Assembly (NCBI GenBank): GCA_963971305.1
Contig: OZ020311.1
Span: 5,022,001-5,086,000, forward strand
Source of the DNA: Arcuatula senhousia
Taxonomy: Eukaryota; Mollusca; Bivalvia; Mytilida; Mytilidae
Length of the DNA stretch: 64,000 bases
Reading direction: 5' to 3'
Shown here piece by piece: positions 18,071 through 30,700 of the stretch (positions are counted from its first letter, which is position 1; each line of letters begins with the position of its first letter). The notes below the pieces were generated by a model. The model saw nothing but the letters and a program-made list of their open reading frames with translations, did not search any database and had not been told where the DNA came from. The translations under genes were made by a program, and so were the position numbers.

Positions 18071-18588
18071 GTGTTGCCAACATTTCATATATCATTCCTG
18101 CAAAGTTTCGTCAAATTCGTTTTGTGGTTTCAAAGGAGAAGATTGTTGACATTTTTACGGACGATGACAGATGACGGACAAAAAGTGATTGCATATTAAG
18201 CTCACATCGCGCAAGACTTTTGGCCTTTATTTGTATTTAAACAAGAGTCATAAGCATTTTGTCCATTGTCCATTGTGTTTTTTTTTCTAAATTGCCGCTT
18301 GTTATGTGAGCTGTGTCGTGTACACTTTTTCCACATCTCATTGTTTTCTTTCATACAAAAACGAATTCATTTTAGCACAATTAAAGAAAACACATGTCAA
18401 AAACTAAAACCATATCATTGTTAGAGAATAGTTCATTTTGAAATAGCAATGATATCTAGAAGTTATGATTACAGTTTTATGGTCAAGTAGATTTTCTGTT
18501 AATGACCGACATTTTTGTACACCTTTTCACCAAGATTCTACGGTCACCAAGATACGAAAGAGGTTATAGGATTGATCCACATCAGCGC
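18071..18588. other. Intergenic sequence upstream of the host gene
   Basis: Contains interspersed-repeat fragments near 18,250-18,360; the TTGCCGCTTGTTATGTGAGCTGTGT block resembles 40,685-40,735. Otherwise AT-rich. No gene seen; it presumably includes the proximal promoter of the NRF-6-like gene. Confidence 0.4.
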
Positions 18589-18597
18589 TATATAAAA
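18589..18597 (+). promoter_or_regulatory. TATA box of the NRF-6-like gene
   Basis: TATATAAAA, 124 bp before the start codon at 18,721, in good context for a TATA element with a start site near 18,620. Inferred from sequence alone. Confidence 0.5.
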
Positions 18598-18720
18598 TGT
18601 CATGACTCAAGATGTTTTTGTTGGCTATAAAGTTTGTTTATCAATAAATTTTGAAACAGTTCTATTTTCTGGTTGATAATGTAGGGACTCGAAAGGTAGT
18701 AAAGAAAACAGAGTCTGAAA

Positions 18721-21700
18721 ATGATCCTTTCCCTTCAAATTTTCGTACTGATATTGTTGTTCTGTCATGTTGATGCCGAACAGGGGTACTACAATATATT
18801 ATACAAAAATGGGAAGTATAATTTTCTTACCAGTACGGATGATAGTTATTTATTAAATGATGGTTTCAAAAACATCATCAGTCGACAGAATATAATGGAG
18901 AACATCAACATATTTTCTGCAACATTACGGAAGACAGTTGACTCGTTGTCGGAAGTAAACGATGATGTTAACGACGAGGGTAGTAATGCACCCTCTGTAT
19001 TGCAGAACTCGACAATTTTGTCCGCACTTGCAGGATTAGGTGGATTGTCTCCGTTTTCAACAAATATATCGCTGCAAACTGCACTTGCAGGATTAAAAAC
19101 GTTTTCTAACATCATTCCAATACTTCTAAAAGTGTCTCCAAGTTGTTGGAACGATATGATTACCTTGTTTCAAGGAATTACCTCTGGAAAACAATGGGCG
19201 TTACAGAGTAAGTAAAACTTTTTTTTTTTAAAATCAATATCATGAATTAATTTTGGAGTATATACTATTGTCTTTATTTATTTTTTTTGCATGTTTCGTT
19301 CATTGAAACCGGATGTTTAAAGACAAAAACTTTACAATGTAATTCTAATAAAAACAAACTTGTTTGTCAATCGATTCCTTCGCAATTGTAGATACATGTA
19401 ATCATGTGTTCAGTTAAGACATGTTTAATATCACAGCACATATTTTATGTGGGAAATATTCAAGTAGTACTCTTTGAACAAATTCTAGTTCAAGATTTAT
19501 ACAAAATTTAGAGTTTTAGGTTTGCAAAAGTTTGTTCAATGTTTTTCGTAATTAGATTTGATTTCTTTTTTATAACAAAGTGCTTGATTCACTTGGGTTA
19601 CCATCCTCAATCGTAATGAGTAGATTGAGCACCACTTGGCTGGGGAAATTTGAGGAATGTCAGGATGTTCGAGCGCCTCGTTTTAATGGACAATACTGTT
19701 TGGAGAAAATAACGGCCAAAAACTTAACAAATCCAGTATGTACTTAAACCCCTATAGATAGTGATAATATGTGAAATATGTGTACAGGACATACATTCTC
19801 AATGGCAATTTAAACAAAAACAAACAAAAACAGTCAATAGCCTTCGATCTTGACAATTAAATTCAAAATGTCCAGTAATTGCATGTGTTTGCCCTTTTAT
19901 ATTAATACCTCAAATCTTTTATTTATTCAGATTCTCGAAAAATGGGACCCTTTTGGTCGGCTTTTTTAACTTTTATATATAAAACGTTCATATAATTTGA
20001 TATGGCGTAATTCTATATCGTTATCCCATGGAACTTAAATGGGCACACTGTGTAGTACTGTAGTGTGTACGTATGATACACGATTATCCTCGAAATACGT
20101 TTATCCTCGAAAGTTACGGCTATCCTCGAAATCAAAAAGACGGTTATCAAGGAAAAGTAAATTAGGTTAAATTTAACAAATGTCTTGCTTTTAAAGCACT
20201 GAAGTAAAAGGCAAGTAAAGTATACATACATTTTTGTAATAACGCAACAGAAAAAAAAAGTAATTAAAAGTGCTATTTATTAAAATGATTGTTTTATGTA
20301 GACTAAAAAAAATGTAATTTTTCTGATTTAACGGAATTTCGAGGATAAGTGTGTAACATACGTGCAAGGTGTTTTATGAAACGGCAACTTGAGCCCGTCC
20401 TCAACTAGAACTAAGATGTGGACATTAAATATTCTCAAAACAAAGTTGTTAAAATACTAAATTTAATGTTAAATTTTCATAATTGAAAAAAAAACAATCC
20501 TATGAGTTAAATTATGGTTATATATGATCATTTTTGTCACCTATGTCACATTGATTTGTTTTAATCACAGCTTACACATACCATGGGCCTTGAGGTAAAC
20601 GTCGGAATGTGCGTCCCTAGTTCGTGTTCCAATGAGGACATCACAAAGTTACTCAATGCAAGTAAGTATTGAGTTACCATAATCGTCCATTATACTGGAA
20701 GTTTCCGATGTACAACCAAACATAGAACTCAGCAATGAATTTTGAGTGATTTTTGGAAATACATTTATTTAAGAGTTTCCAATTTTTGTTGTTGTAATTT
20801 TTAGATGGAACATTCAGCTTAAAAATACACACATAATACAGGAAACAAATCAATTTGCAAAAATTTTTCGAAAGAGAAACAATATCAAGAAGGGATGTAC
20901 ACACTTATTTAAGTTTTCTAATACTCAGTTGTTGAAAAATTATAACATTTCGAAAGTATCAAATCATGATGAATAACCATGAATATATTCTGCAGATTCT
21001 AGTTTATTTTAGCGTTTCCCCGTTAATGAATTTAAATTTGCATCAGACGCAGTTTTGGAAGTGCTGTCTGAAATTACAAATGTTGAATTAAAACCATATA
21101 CACATGAAGCTTTATTGTTATATTGTTTATTTTAGCTATATCTCGCCTTTCAAATGACACAATTTTTGCAAAAGAATTCTTCTGTCAGATGCCTGACGTA
21201 CCTTATGACACAAGAGCTCAAGTTGCACTGTAAGTACCTATAAGCAATGAGTTTTGTTAAGTATTACATAGTATCCCGTTTAGTCTTTGAATTATCAGTC
21301 TGATCACAAAAAGATAACTATCTTTGATCTTTTATTAATAATGTGTCAATTAACATGCAATAAAAAAACAGCAAGCAACCTACAATGTGGATATCGTGGA
21401 ATTTGCCTTATAATGCACACGATTAAAAACCAATTCTAACATGTCTAACACAGACTATTTCAATTTAACATACATGTATCAAATCATATTTTCACTCATA
21501 ATGCAGTAAGATGATTATTTGCTACCGTATAGCGGGTAATTTTCGCGGCGTGCAAATTTCGCGATTTCAAAGCAAATGACAAAGTTTTTATATACGCGGT
21601 CATTTATTTTTGCGATTTTATAAAATTCTTAATACTTTATGTTGATTCTATTTTACGTGGGTTCTAATTTTCGCGATACTGTATGGTCGCGAATAAAGCG

Positions 21701-24700
21701 AAAATTAGAACCTCGTGAACATTTCCCGCGATACGGTATTAGAATGAGCATATGGCTGCATGAACAGCAATCTCTCTTTTTGTTCTTCAGAACGATTATA
21801 GGCATCATAGCTTTACTAATGATAATTGGTACAGCTTATGACATTCGGCAAAACGTCCTTATTTTCAACAAGCCAGTCGACAAAGGAAAAAATTCCCCCG
21901 ATACCAAAAGTACAGAGAAGGTACAGGAAACTCAAGAAAATGGAAACCTTGATAACCACGTAAAAACAGAGGACAGCGTTATTGGTGGAAGAAATGGTGA
22001 CGTAAAAAATGGAACGTTGAAAAGCTTAGAAAACGGCGAAATTACAAAAGTTACATTGAACAATAGCGCAGACAAATGTGATAACACCACACCAGGTAAA
22101 AGAGTAGAGACAGTTTTGCAAGAATTTTACGTACTTAACGTGTCGTGTGAAATATACACTTAAAGCCTCTGCGGGCCTACCCAAAAGAACACGATGACAA
22201 TTACGATACAAAGCAAGCGCATGTTTCACGTCAACAACCTATGAATTTGATAGATTTATTTAAAAGAAGCAGAGGTACCAATGAGGTATCCGAATATCAA
22301 AAGTCCGAAAGGGCAGAGACAAAACCAGTAAACACCAACAGGAACGGGACAAAAACAGACAACATATAAAACATGGAAACACAAAATAACTGAATATCAA
22401 TCAACAACGCAAACTCCAGTCGAAACAAGAGTGAACTCAGGTGCTCCGGAAGAGTAAGCAGTTCCTGCTTGCTATAGCACTCCCGTCGCGTTGCCAATAG
22501 TCCATTCAGCGTGTCAAATCCGGTAAAGGAAGACAAAACAACAGCCTATGACAAACCAACATCTGCACTCATCTGAGAGATCGAAATCGTATATTTGTCT
22601 ATAAGTGCATGATGTCTTCCGTAAAATTTCTTGAGTGAAGACAGCAACCGAGGAGCAACATAACCCTGTGTGAGCAATTTTTGCGTCAGACGTGTCGCTC
22701 TGCTAAGGAAATCGATGTAAGTCCCGCACGCTCTGGAGTAACGAATCAATTGAGATACGGAAACTCTATAAGCTCCATAAAAATATGATTATGTGACTTT
22801 GTGCCATGCATATATTATTTATCCATTTTTTTAACAACAAGAGAGACACATTTTTTTAACTCTGACCATTTCTTTTCAAAATGTTGCTGCAGTTGACGTT
22901 CTCATATCTGTACACCCACCGGTTTTTTTTTATTAACCACGAGATCTTTCTTTGTAAAATTATGTTGTTGCTGTAGGTACCCTCGGAAAGCTGCTGCTAT
23001 CGTTTTCTGTTTATACAAATGGTGCAAAGATCTTGAGCACAAAACAAGGGGGCGGAACTCTGACAGCTGTAAATGGAATTCGGTTAATAAGCATGACTTG
23101 GGTTATTCTTGGTCATACTTTTGGATTTGGTCTGCGAGTAGCAAGTATGTATTGAAAAAATAAAGCATGAATAAGAAGACTTAAGCATGTTAAGTGCAAA
23201 ATAATTTTTGTTTGACTAGTTCTACATTACATTAAAACCATTAGATATGAGAATAATTTCAGCTTTTTAATTTCATGAGCGCTATAAAGCACACATTTCT
23301 TTTAAGAAGATAAGATTTACATTTTTACCAAAAGTACGCGACACATACATTTTGTACATGACATAACAAGCGGCTATTTGGAAAAGCCAAAATGGAAAAC
23401 CATAAGCACCATCCAACGAGCCAGTAGGCGCTGATCGCCGTTCTGCAAACAGCCTCAGGTCTAAATAAAATGCATATAATTCAAATCCAGTCTGGAAATG
23501 GTCAAAGATAGACCCACTTCTTAAACAATTGAAAGAAATCACCAAAAAGACAAGTACAAACAAAGCTTTGTCAAATTTAATGCAAATCCTACAATAAATG
23601 CGGATTTCCTTTGTTGGGTTCTAGTGCTGCTGATGAGGAAATTTTTTTCCGAAACAGCCATAGAGCTCATAAACATGAGTTGCAGTTGACATATTTGTTG
23701 AAGTCTTATGTTCATTTAATCCAAATCCTTTCATAAATGAGGTATGTAATTTTCTTTGTAATGCCTCAATACCTTGCTAGAACAAGTAAATATATGCCTC
23801 CATTAAATTCTTACAGGTAACTTAGGTGAAGTTGCTCCAGCCTGGATAAAAAGAAGAACGTTCATGGCTATTGCGAATGCAGAGGTTTCAGTCGATACAT
23901 TTTTCGCATTAAGGTAAAGCATTGAGATTATTCGTTGTCCACCGCAGTACCCTCCCTCCGTTCTCTTATATTATTTGTCTGATCCGCCACAGTACCATCC
24001 CTCCGTTCTCTAAAATTATCTATCCGATCTGCCACAGTACCCTCCCTCCATTCTCTAACATTATTTGTCTGATCCGCCGCAGTATCATCCCTCCGTTCTC
24101 TAACATTATCTGTCCGATCCTCCACATTACCCTCCCCCCGAGCCCTAACATTATTTGTCTGATCCGCCACAGTACCCTCCCTCCGTTCTCTAACATTATC
24201 TGTCTGATCCGTCACATTAACCTCCATCCGAGCGCTAACATTATCTCCCTGGTCCACCGCAGGACCCACCCTCCATTATCTTACATTATCTGTCTGATCC
24301 GCCACAGTACCCTCCCTCCGTTCTCTAACACTATCTGTCTGATCCACCACAGTACCCACCCTCCGTTCTCTAACATTATCTGTCTGATCCGCCACAGTAC
24401 CTTTTCTCCGTTCTCTAACACTATCTCTCTGGTCCACCACAGTACCCACCCTCCGTTCTCTAACATTATCTGTCTGATCCGCCACAGTACCTTTTCTCCG
24501 TTCTCTAACATTATCTCTCTGGTCCACCACAGTACCCACCCCTCCGTTCTCTAACATTATCTCTCTGGTCCACCACAGTACCCACCCTCTGTTCTCTTAC
24601 ATTATCTGTCTGATCCGCCACAGTACCTTTTTCTCCGTTCTCTAACATTATCTTTCTGATCCGCCACAGTACCACCCCTCTGTTCTCTAACATTATCTGT

Positions 24701-27700
24701 CTGATCCGCCACAGTACCCACCCTCCGTTCTCTTACATTATCTGTCTGATCCGCCACAGTACCATCCCTTCGTTCTCTAACATTATCTGTCTGATCCGTC
24801 ACATTATCCTCTATCCGAGCGCTAACATTATCTGTCTGATCCGTCACATTAACCTCCATCCGAGCGCTAACATTATCTGTCTGATCCGCCACAGTACCCA
24901 CCCTCCGTTCTCTTACATTATCATTCTGATCTGCCACAGTACCATCCCTCCGTTCTCTAACATTATCTGTCTGATCCGCCACAGTACCATCCCTCTGTTC
25001 TCTAACATTATCTGTCTGATCCGCCACAATACCGTCCCTCCGTTCTCTTACATTATCTGTCTGATCCGCCACAGTACCATCCCTTCGTTCTCTAACATTA
25101 TCTGTCTGATCCGCCACAGTACCCACCCTCTGTTCTCTTACATTATCTGTCTGATCCGCCACAGTACCATCCCTCCGTTCTCTTACATTATCTGTCTGAT
25201 CCGCCACAGTACCATCCCTTCGTTCTCTAACATTATCTGTCTGATCCGCCACAGTACCCACCCTCCGTTCTCTTACATTATCTGTCTGATCCGCCACAGT
25301 ACCATCCCTCCGTTCTCTAACATTATCTGTCTGATCCGCCACAATACTGTCCCTTCGTTCTCTAACATTATCTGTCTGATCCGCCACAGTACCGTCCCTT
25401 CGTTCTCTAACATTATCTGTCTGATCCGCCACAGTACCCACCCTCCGTTCTCTTACATTATCTGTCTGATCCGCCACAGTACCATCCCTCCATTCTCTAA
25501 CATTATCATTCTGATCTGCCACAGTACCATCCCTCCGTTCTCTAACATTATCTGTCTGATCCGCCACAATACTGTCCCTCCGTTCTCTAACATTATCTGT
25601 CTGATCCGCCACAGTACCATCCCTCCGTTCTCTAACATTATCTCTCTGGTCCACCACAGTACCATCCCTCCGTTCTCTAACGTTATCTGTCTGATCCGCC
25701 ACAGTACCATCCCTCCGTTCTCTAATATTATCTGTCTGATCCGCCCAGTACTATCCCTCCGTTCTCTAACATTATCTGTCTGATCCGCCACGGTACCATC
25801 CCTCCGTTCTCATACATGTGACGGATCTGTGATGACAAAGCGGGAGATTTTGATGTTTTTGGCTGGAGATTGGACCAAAAAGCGGGAGATTTTCAAAGCT
25901 CATTAAAATTGCATTTCGATGTCAATTGGGGGTACTAGCGTGTGCCAAACATACATGGCTTTACTGATTAATCTCAAACTGTTTATACAATCATCAGGTC
26001 AATTATGGCAATACACCTTTAATGAACACCTTTACCTGTTAAATTAACGTCTACCTAATTGGCAACCCCCTAAAACAACGTAAATGTCTTATGATTGAAC
26101 AATTAAAAGGTCTATAAAACTAAAATTTTGTCATGTCGTGAAAAAGCGGGAGATTACACAAAAAGTCGGGAGAACGGGAGATGGATCAAAAAGTCGGGAG
26201 ATTTCGTCTCCCGGCGAGAGAATCACATGTATGCGTTCTCTGATATTTTCTGTCTGATCCGCCACAGTACCATCCCTCCGTTCTCTAACGTTATCTGTCT
26301 GATCTGCCACAGTACCATCCCTCTGTTCTCTAACGTTATCTGTCTGATCTGCCACAGTACCATCCCTCCGTTCTCTAACGTTATCTGTCTGATCCGCCAC
26401 AGTACAACCCCTCCGTTCTCTAACGTTATCTGTCTGATCCGCCACAATACCATCCCTCTATTCTCTAACATTATCTGTCTGATCCGCCACAATACCGTCC
26501 CTCCGTTCTCTAACATTATCTGTCTGATCCGCCACAGTACCATCCCTCCGTTCTCTAACATTATCTGTCTGATCCGCCACAGTACCATCCCTCCGTTCTC
26601 TAACGTTATCTGTCTGATCCGCCACAATACCATCCCTCTATTCTCTAACATTATCTGTCTGATCCGCCACAATACCGTCCCTCCGTTCTCTAACATTATC
26701 TGTCTGATCCGCCACAGTACCATCCCTCCGTTCTCTAACATTATCTGTCTGATCCGACCAGTACCATCCCTCCGTTCTCTAACGTTATCTGTCTGATCCG
26801 CCACAGTACCATCCCTCCGTTCTCTAACGTTATCTGTCTGATCCGCCACAGTACAATCCCTCCGTTCTCTAACGTTATCTGTCTGATCCGCCACAATACC
26901 ATCCCTCCATTCTCTAACATTATCTGTCTGATCCGCCACAATACCGTCCCTCCGTTCTCTAACATTATCTGTCTGATCCGCCACAGTACCATCCCTCCGT
27001 TTTCTAACATTATCTGTCTGATCCGCCACAGTACCATCCCTCCGTTCTCTAATATTATCTGTCTGATCCGCCCAGTACCATCCCTCCGTTCTCTAACGTT
27101 ATCTGTCTGATCTGCCAATGTACCATCTCTCCGTTCTCGTACATTATCTGTCTGATCCGCCACAGGACCATCCCTCCGTTCTCTAACAATTATCTGCCTG
27201 ATCCGCCACAATACCGTCCCTCCGTTCTCTAACATTATCTGTCTGATCCGCCAAAGAACCATCCCTCCGTTCTCTTACATTATCTGTCTGATCCGCCACA
27301 GTACCATCCATCCGTTCTCTAACATTATCTGCCTGATCCGCCACAATACCGTCCCTACGTTCTTTAACATTATCTGTCTGATCCGCCACAGTACCCACCC
27401 TCCGTTATCTTACATTATCTGTCTGATCCGCCACAGTACCATCCCTTCGTTCTCTTACATTATCTGTCTGTCTGATCCGCCACAGTACCCACCCTCCGTT
27501 CTCAAACATTATCTGTCTGATCCGCCACAGTACCATCCCTCCGTTCTCTTACATTATCTGTCTGTCTGATCCGCCACAGTACCCACCCTCCGTTCTCTAA
27601 CATTATCTGTCTGATCCGCCACAATACCGTCCCTCCGTTCTCTAACATTATCTGTCTGATCCGCCACAGTACCATCCCTTCGTTCTCTTACATTATCTGT

Positions 27701-30700
27701 CTGTCTGATCCGCCACAATACCGTCCCTCCGTTCTCTAACATTATCTGTCTGATCCGCCACAGTACCATCCCTCTGTTCTTTTACATTATCTGTCTGATC
27801 CGCCACAGTACCATCCCTTCGTTCTCTAACATTATCTGTCTGATCCGCCACAGTACCATCCCTCCGTTTTCTAACATTATCTGTCTGATCCGCCACAATA
27901 CCGTCTCTCCAATCTCTTACATTATCTTTCTGATCCGCCACAATATCGTCCCTCCATTCTCTAACATTATCTGTCTGATCCGCCACATTATCCTCCCCCT
28001 GAGCCCTAACATTATCTGTCTGATCCGCCACAGTACCCTCCATCGTTTCTCTAACACTATCTGCCCGATCCGCCAGAATACCGTCCCTCCGTTCTCTAAC
28101 ATTATCTGTCTGATCCGCCACAGTACCATCCCTCCGTTCTCTTACATTATCTGTCTGATCCGCCACAGTACCATCCCTCCGTTCTCCAACATTATCTGCC
28201 TGATCCGCCACAATACCGTCCCTACGTTCTCTAACATTATCTGTCTGATCCGCCACACTACCCACCCTCCGTTATCTTACATTATCTGTCTGATCCGCCA
28301 CAGTACCATCCCTCCGTTCTCTTACATTATCTGTCTGTCTGATCCGCCACAGTACCCACCCTCCGTTCTCTAACATTATCTGTCTGATCCGCCACAATAC
28401 CGTCCCTCCGTTCTCTAACATTATCTGTCTGATCAGCCACAGTACCATCCCTCCGTTCTCTTACATTATCTGTCTGATCCGCCACAGTACCATCCCTTCG
28501 TTCTCTAACATCATCTGTCTGATCCGCCACAATACCGTCCCTCCGTTCTCTAACATTATCTGTCTGATCCGCCACAGTACCATCCCTCCGTTCTCTTACA
28601 TTATCTGTCTGATCCGCCACAATACCCTCCCTCCGTTCTCTAACATTATCTGTCTGATCCGCCACAGTACCATCCCTCCGTTCTCCTACATTATCTGTCT
28701 GATCCGCCACAGTACCATCCCTTCGTTCTCTAACATTATCTGTCTGATCCGCCACAATACCGTCCCTCCGTTCTCTAACATTATCTGTCTGATCCGCCAC
28801 AGTACCATCCCTCCGTTCTCTAACATTATCTGTCTGATCCGCCACAGTACCATCCCTCCGTTCTCTAATATTATCTGTCTGATCCGCCCAGTACCATCCC
28901 TCCGTTCTCTAACGTTATCTGTCTGATCCGCCACAGTACCATCCCTCCGTTCTCTAACGTTATCTGTCTGATCCGCCACAGTACAATCCCTCCGTTCTCT
29001 AACGTTATCTGTCTGATCCGCAACAATACCATCCCTCCATTCTCTAACATTATCTGTCTGATCCGCCACAATACCGTCCCTCTGTTCTCTAACATTATCT
29101 GTCTGATCCGCCACAGTACCATCCCTCCGTTCTCTAACATTATCTGTCTGATCCGCCACAGTACCATCCCTCCGTTCTCTAATATTATCTGTCTGATCCG
29201 CCCAGTACCATCCCTCCGTTCTCTAACGTTATCTGTCTGATCCGCCAATGTACCATCTCTCCGTTCTCGTACATTATCTGTCTGATCCGCCACAGTACTA
29301 TCCCTCCGTTCTCTATCAGTATCTGTCTGATCCGCCCTAATACCGCCATTCCGTTCTCTAGCATTATCTGTCTGATCCGCCACAGGACCATCCCTACGTT
29401 CTCTAACAACTATCTGCCTGATCCGCCACAATACCGTCCCTCCGTTCTCTAACATTATCTGTCTGATCCGCCAAAGTACCATCCCTCCGTTCTCTTACAT
29501 TATCTGTCTGATCCGCCACAGTACCATCCCTCCGTTCTCCAACATTATCTGCCTGATCCGCCACAATACCGTCCCTACGTTCTTTAACATTATCTGTCTG
29601 ATCCGCCACAGTACCCACCCTCCGTTATCTTACATTATCTGTCTGATCCGCCACAGTACCATCCCTCCGTTCTCTTACATTATCTGTCTGTCTGATCCGC
29701 CACAGTACCCACCCTCCGTTCTCAAACATTATCTGTCTGATCCGCCACAATACCGTCCCTCCGTTCTCTAACATTATCTGTCTGATCCGCCACAATATCG
29801 TCCCTCCATTCTCTAACATTATCTGTCTGATCCGCCACATTATCCTCACCCTGAGCCCTAACATTATCTGTCTGATCCGCCACAGTACCCTCCATCGTTT
29901 CTCTAACACTATCTGCCCGATCCGCCAGAATACCGTCCCTCCGTTCTCTAACATTATCTGTCTGATCCGCCACAGTACCATCCCTCTGTTCTCTTACATT
30001 ATCTGTCTGATCCGCCACAGTATCATCCTTCCGTTCTCCAACATTATCTGCCTGATCCGCCACAATACCGTCCCTACGTTCTCTAACATTATCTGTCTGA
30101 TCCGCCACACTACCCACCCTCCGTTATCTTACATTATCTGTCTGATCCGCCACAGTACCATCCCTCCGTTCTCTTACATTATCTGTCTGTCTGATCTGCC
30201 ACAGTACCCACCCTCCGTTCTCTAACATTATCTGTCTGATCCGCCACAATACCGTCCCTCCGTTCTCTAACATTATCTGTCTGATCCGCCACAGTACCAT
30301 CCCTCCGTTCTCTTACATTATCTGTCTGATCCGCCACAGTACCATCCCTTCGTTCTCTAACATTATCTGTCTGATCCGCCACAATACCGTCCCTCCGTTC
30401 TCTAACATTATCTGTCTGATCCGCCACAGTACCATACCTCCGTTCTCTTACATTATCTGTCTGATCCGCCACAATACCCTCCCTCCGTTCTCTAACATTA
30501 TCTGTCTGATCCGCCACAGTACCATCCCTCCGTTCTCTTACATTATCTGTCTGATCCGCCACAGTACCATCCCTTCGTTCTCTAACATCATCTGTCTGAT
30601 CCGCCACAATACCGTCCCTCCGTTCTCTAACATTATCTGTCTGATCCGCCACAGTACCATCCCTCCGTTCTCTTACATTATCTGTCTGATCCGCCACAGT

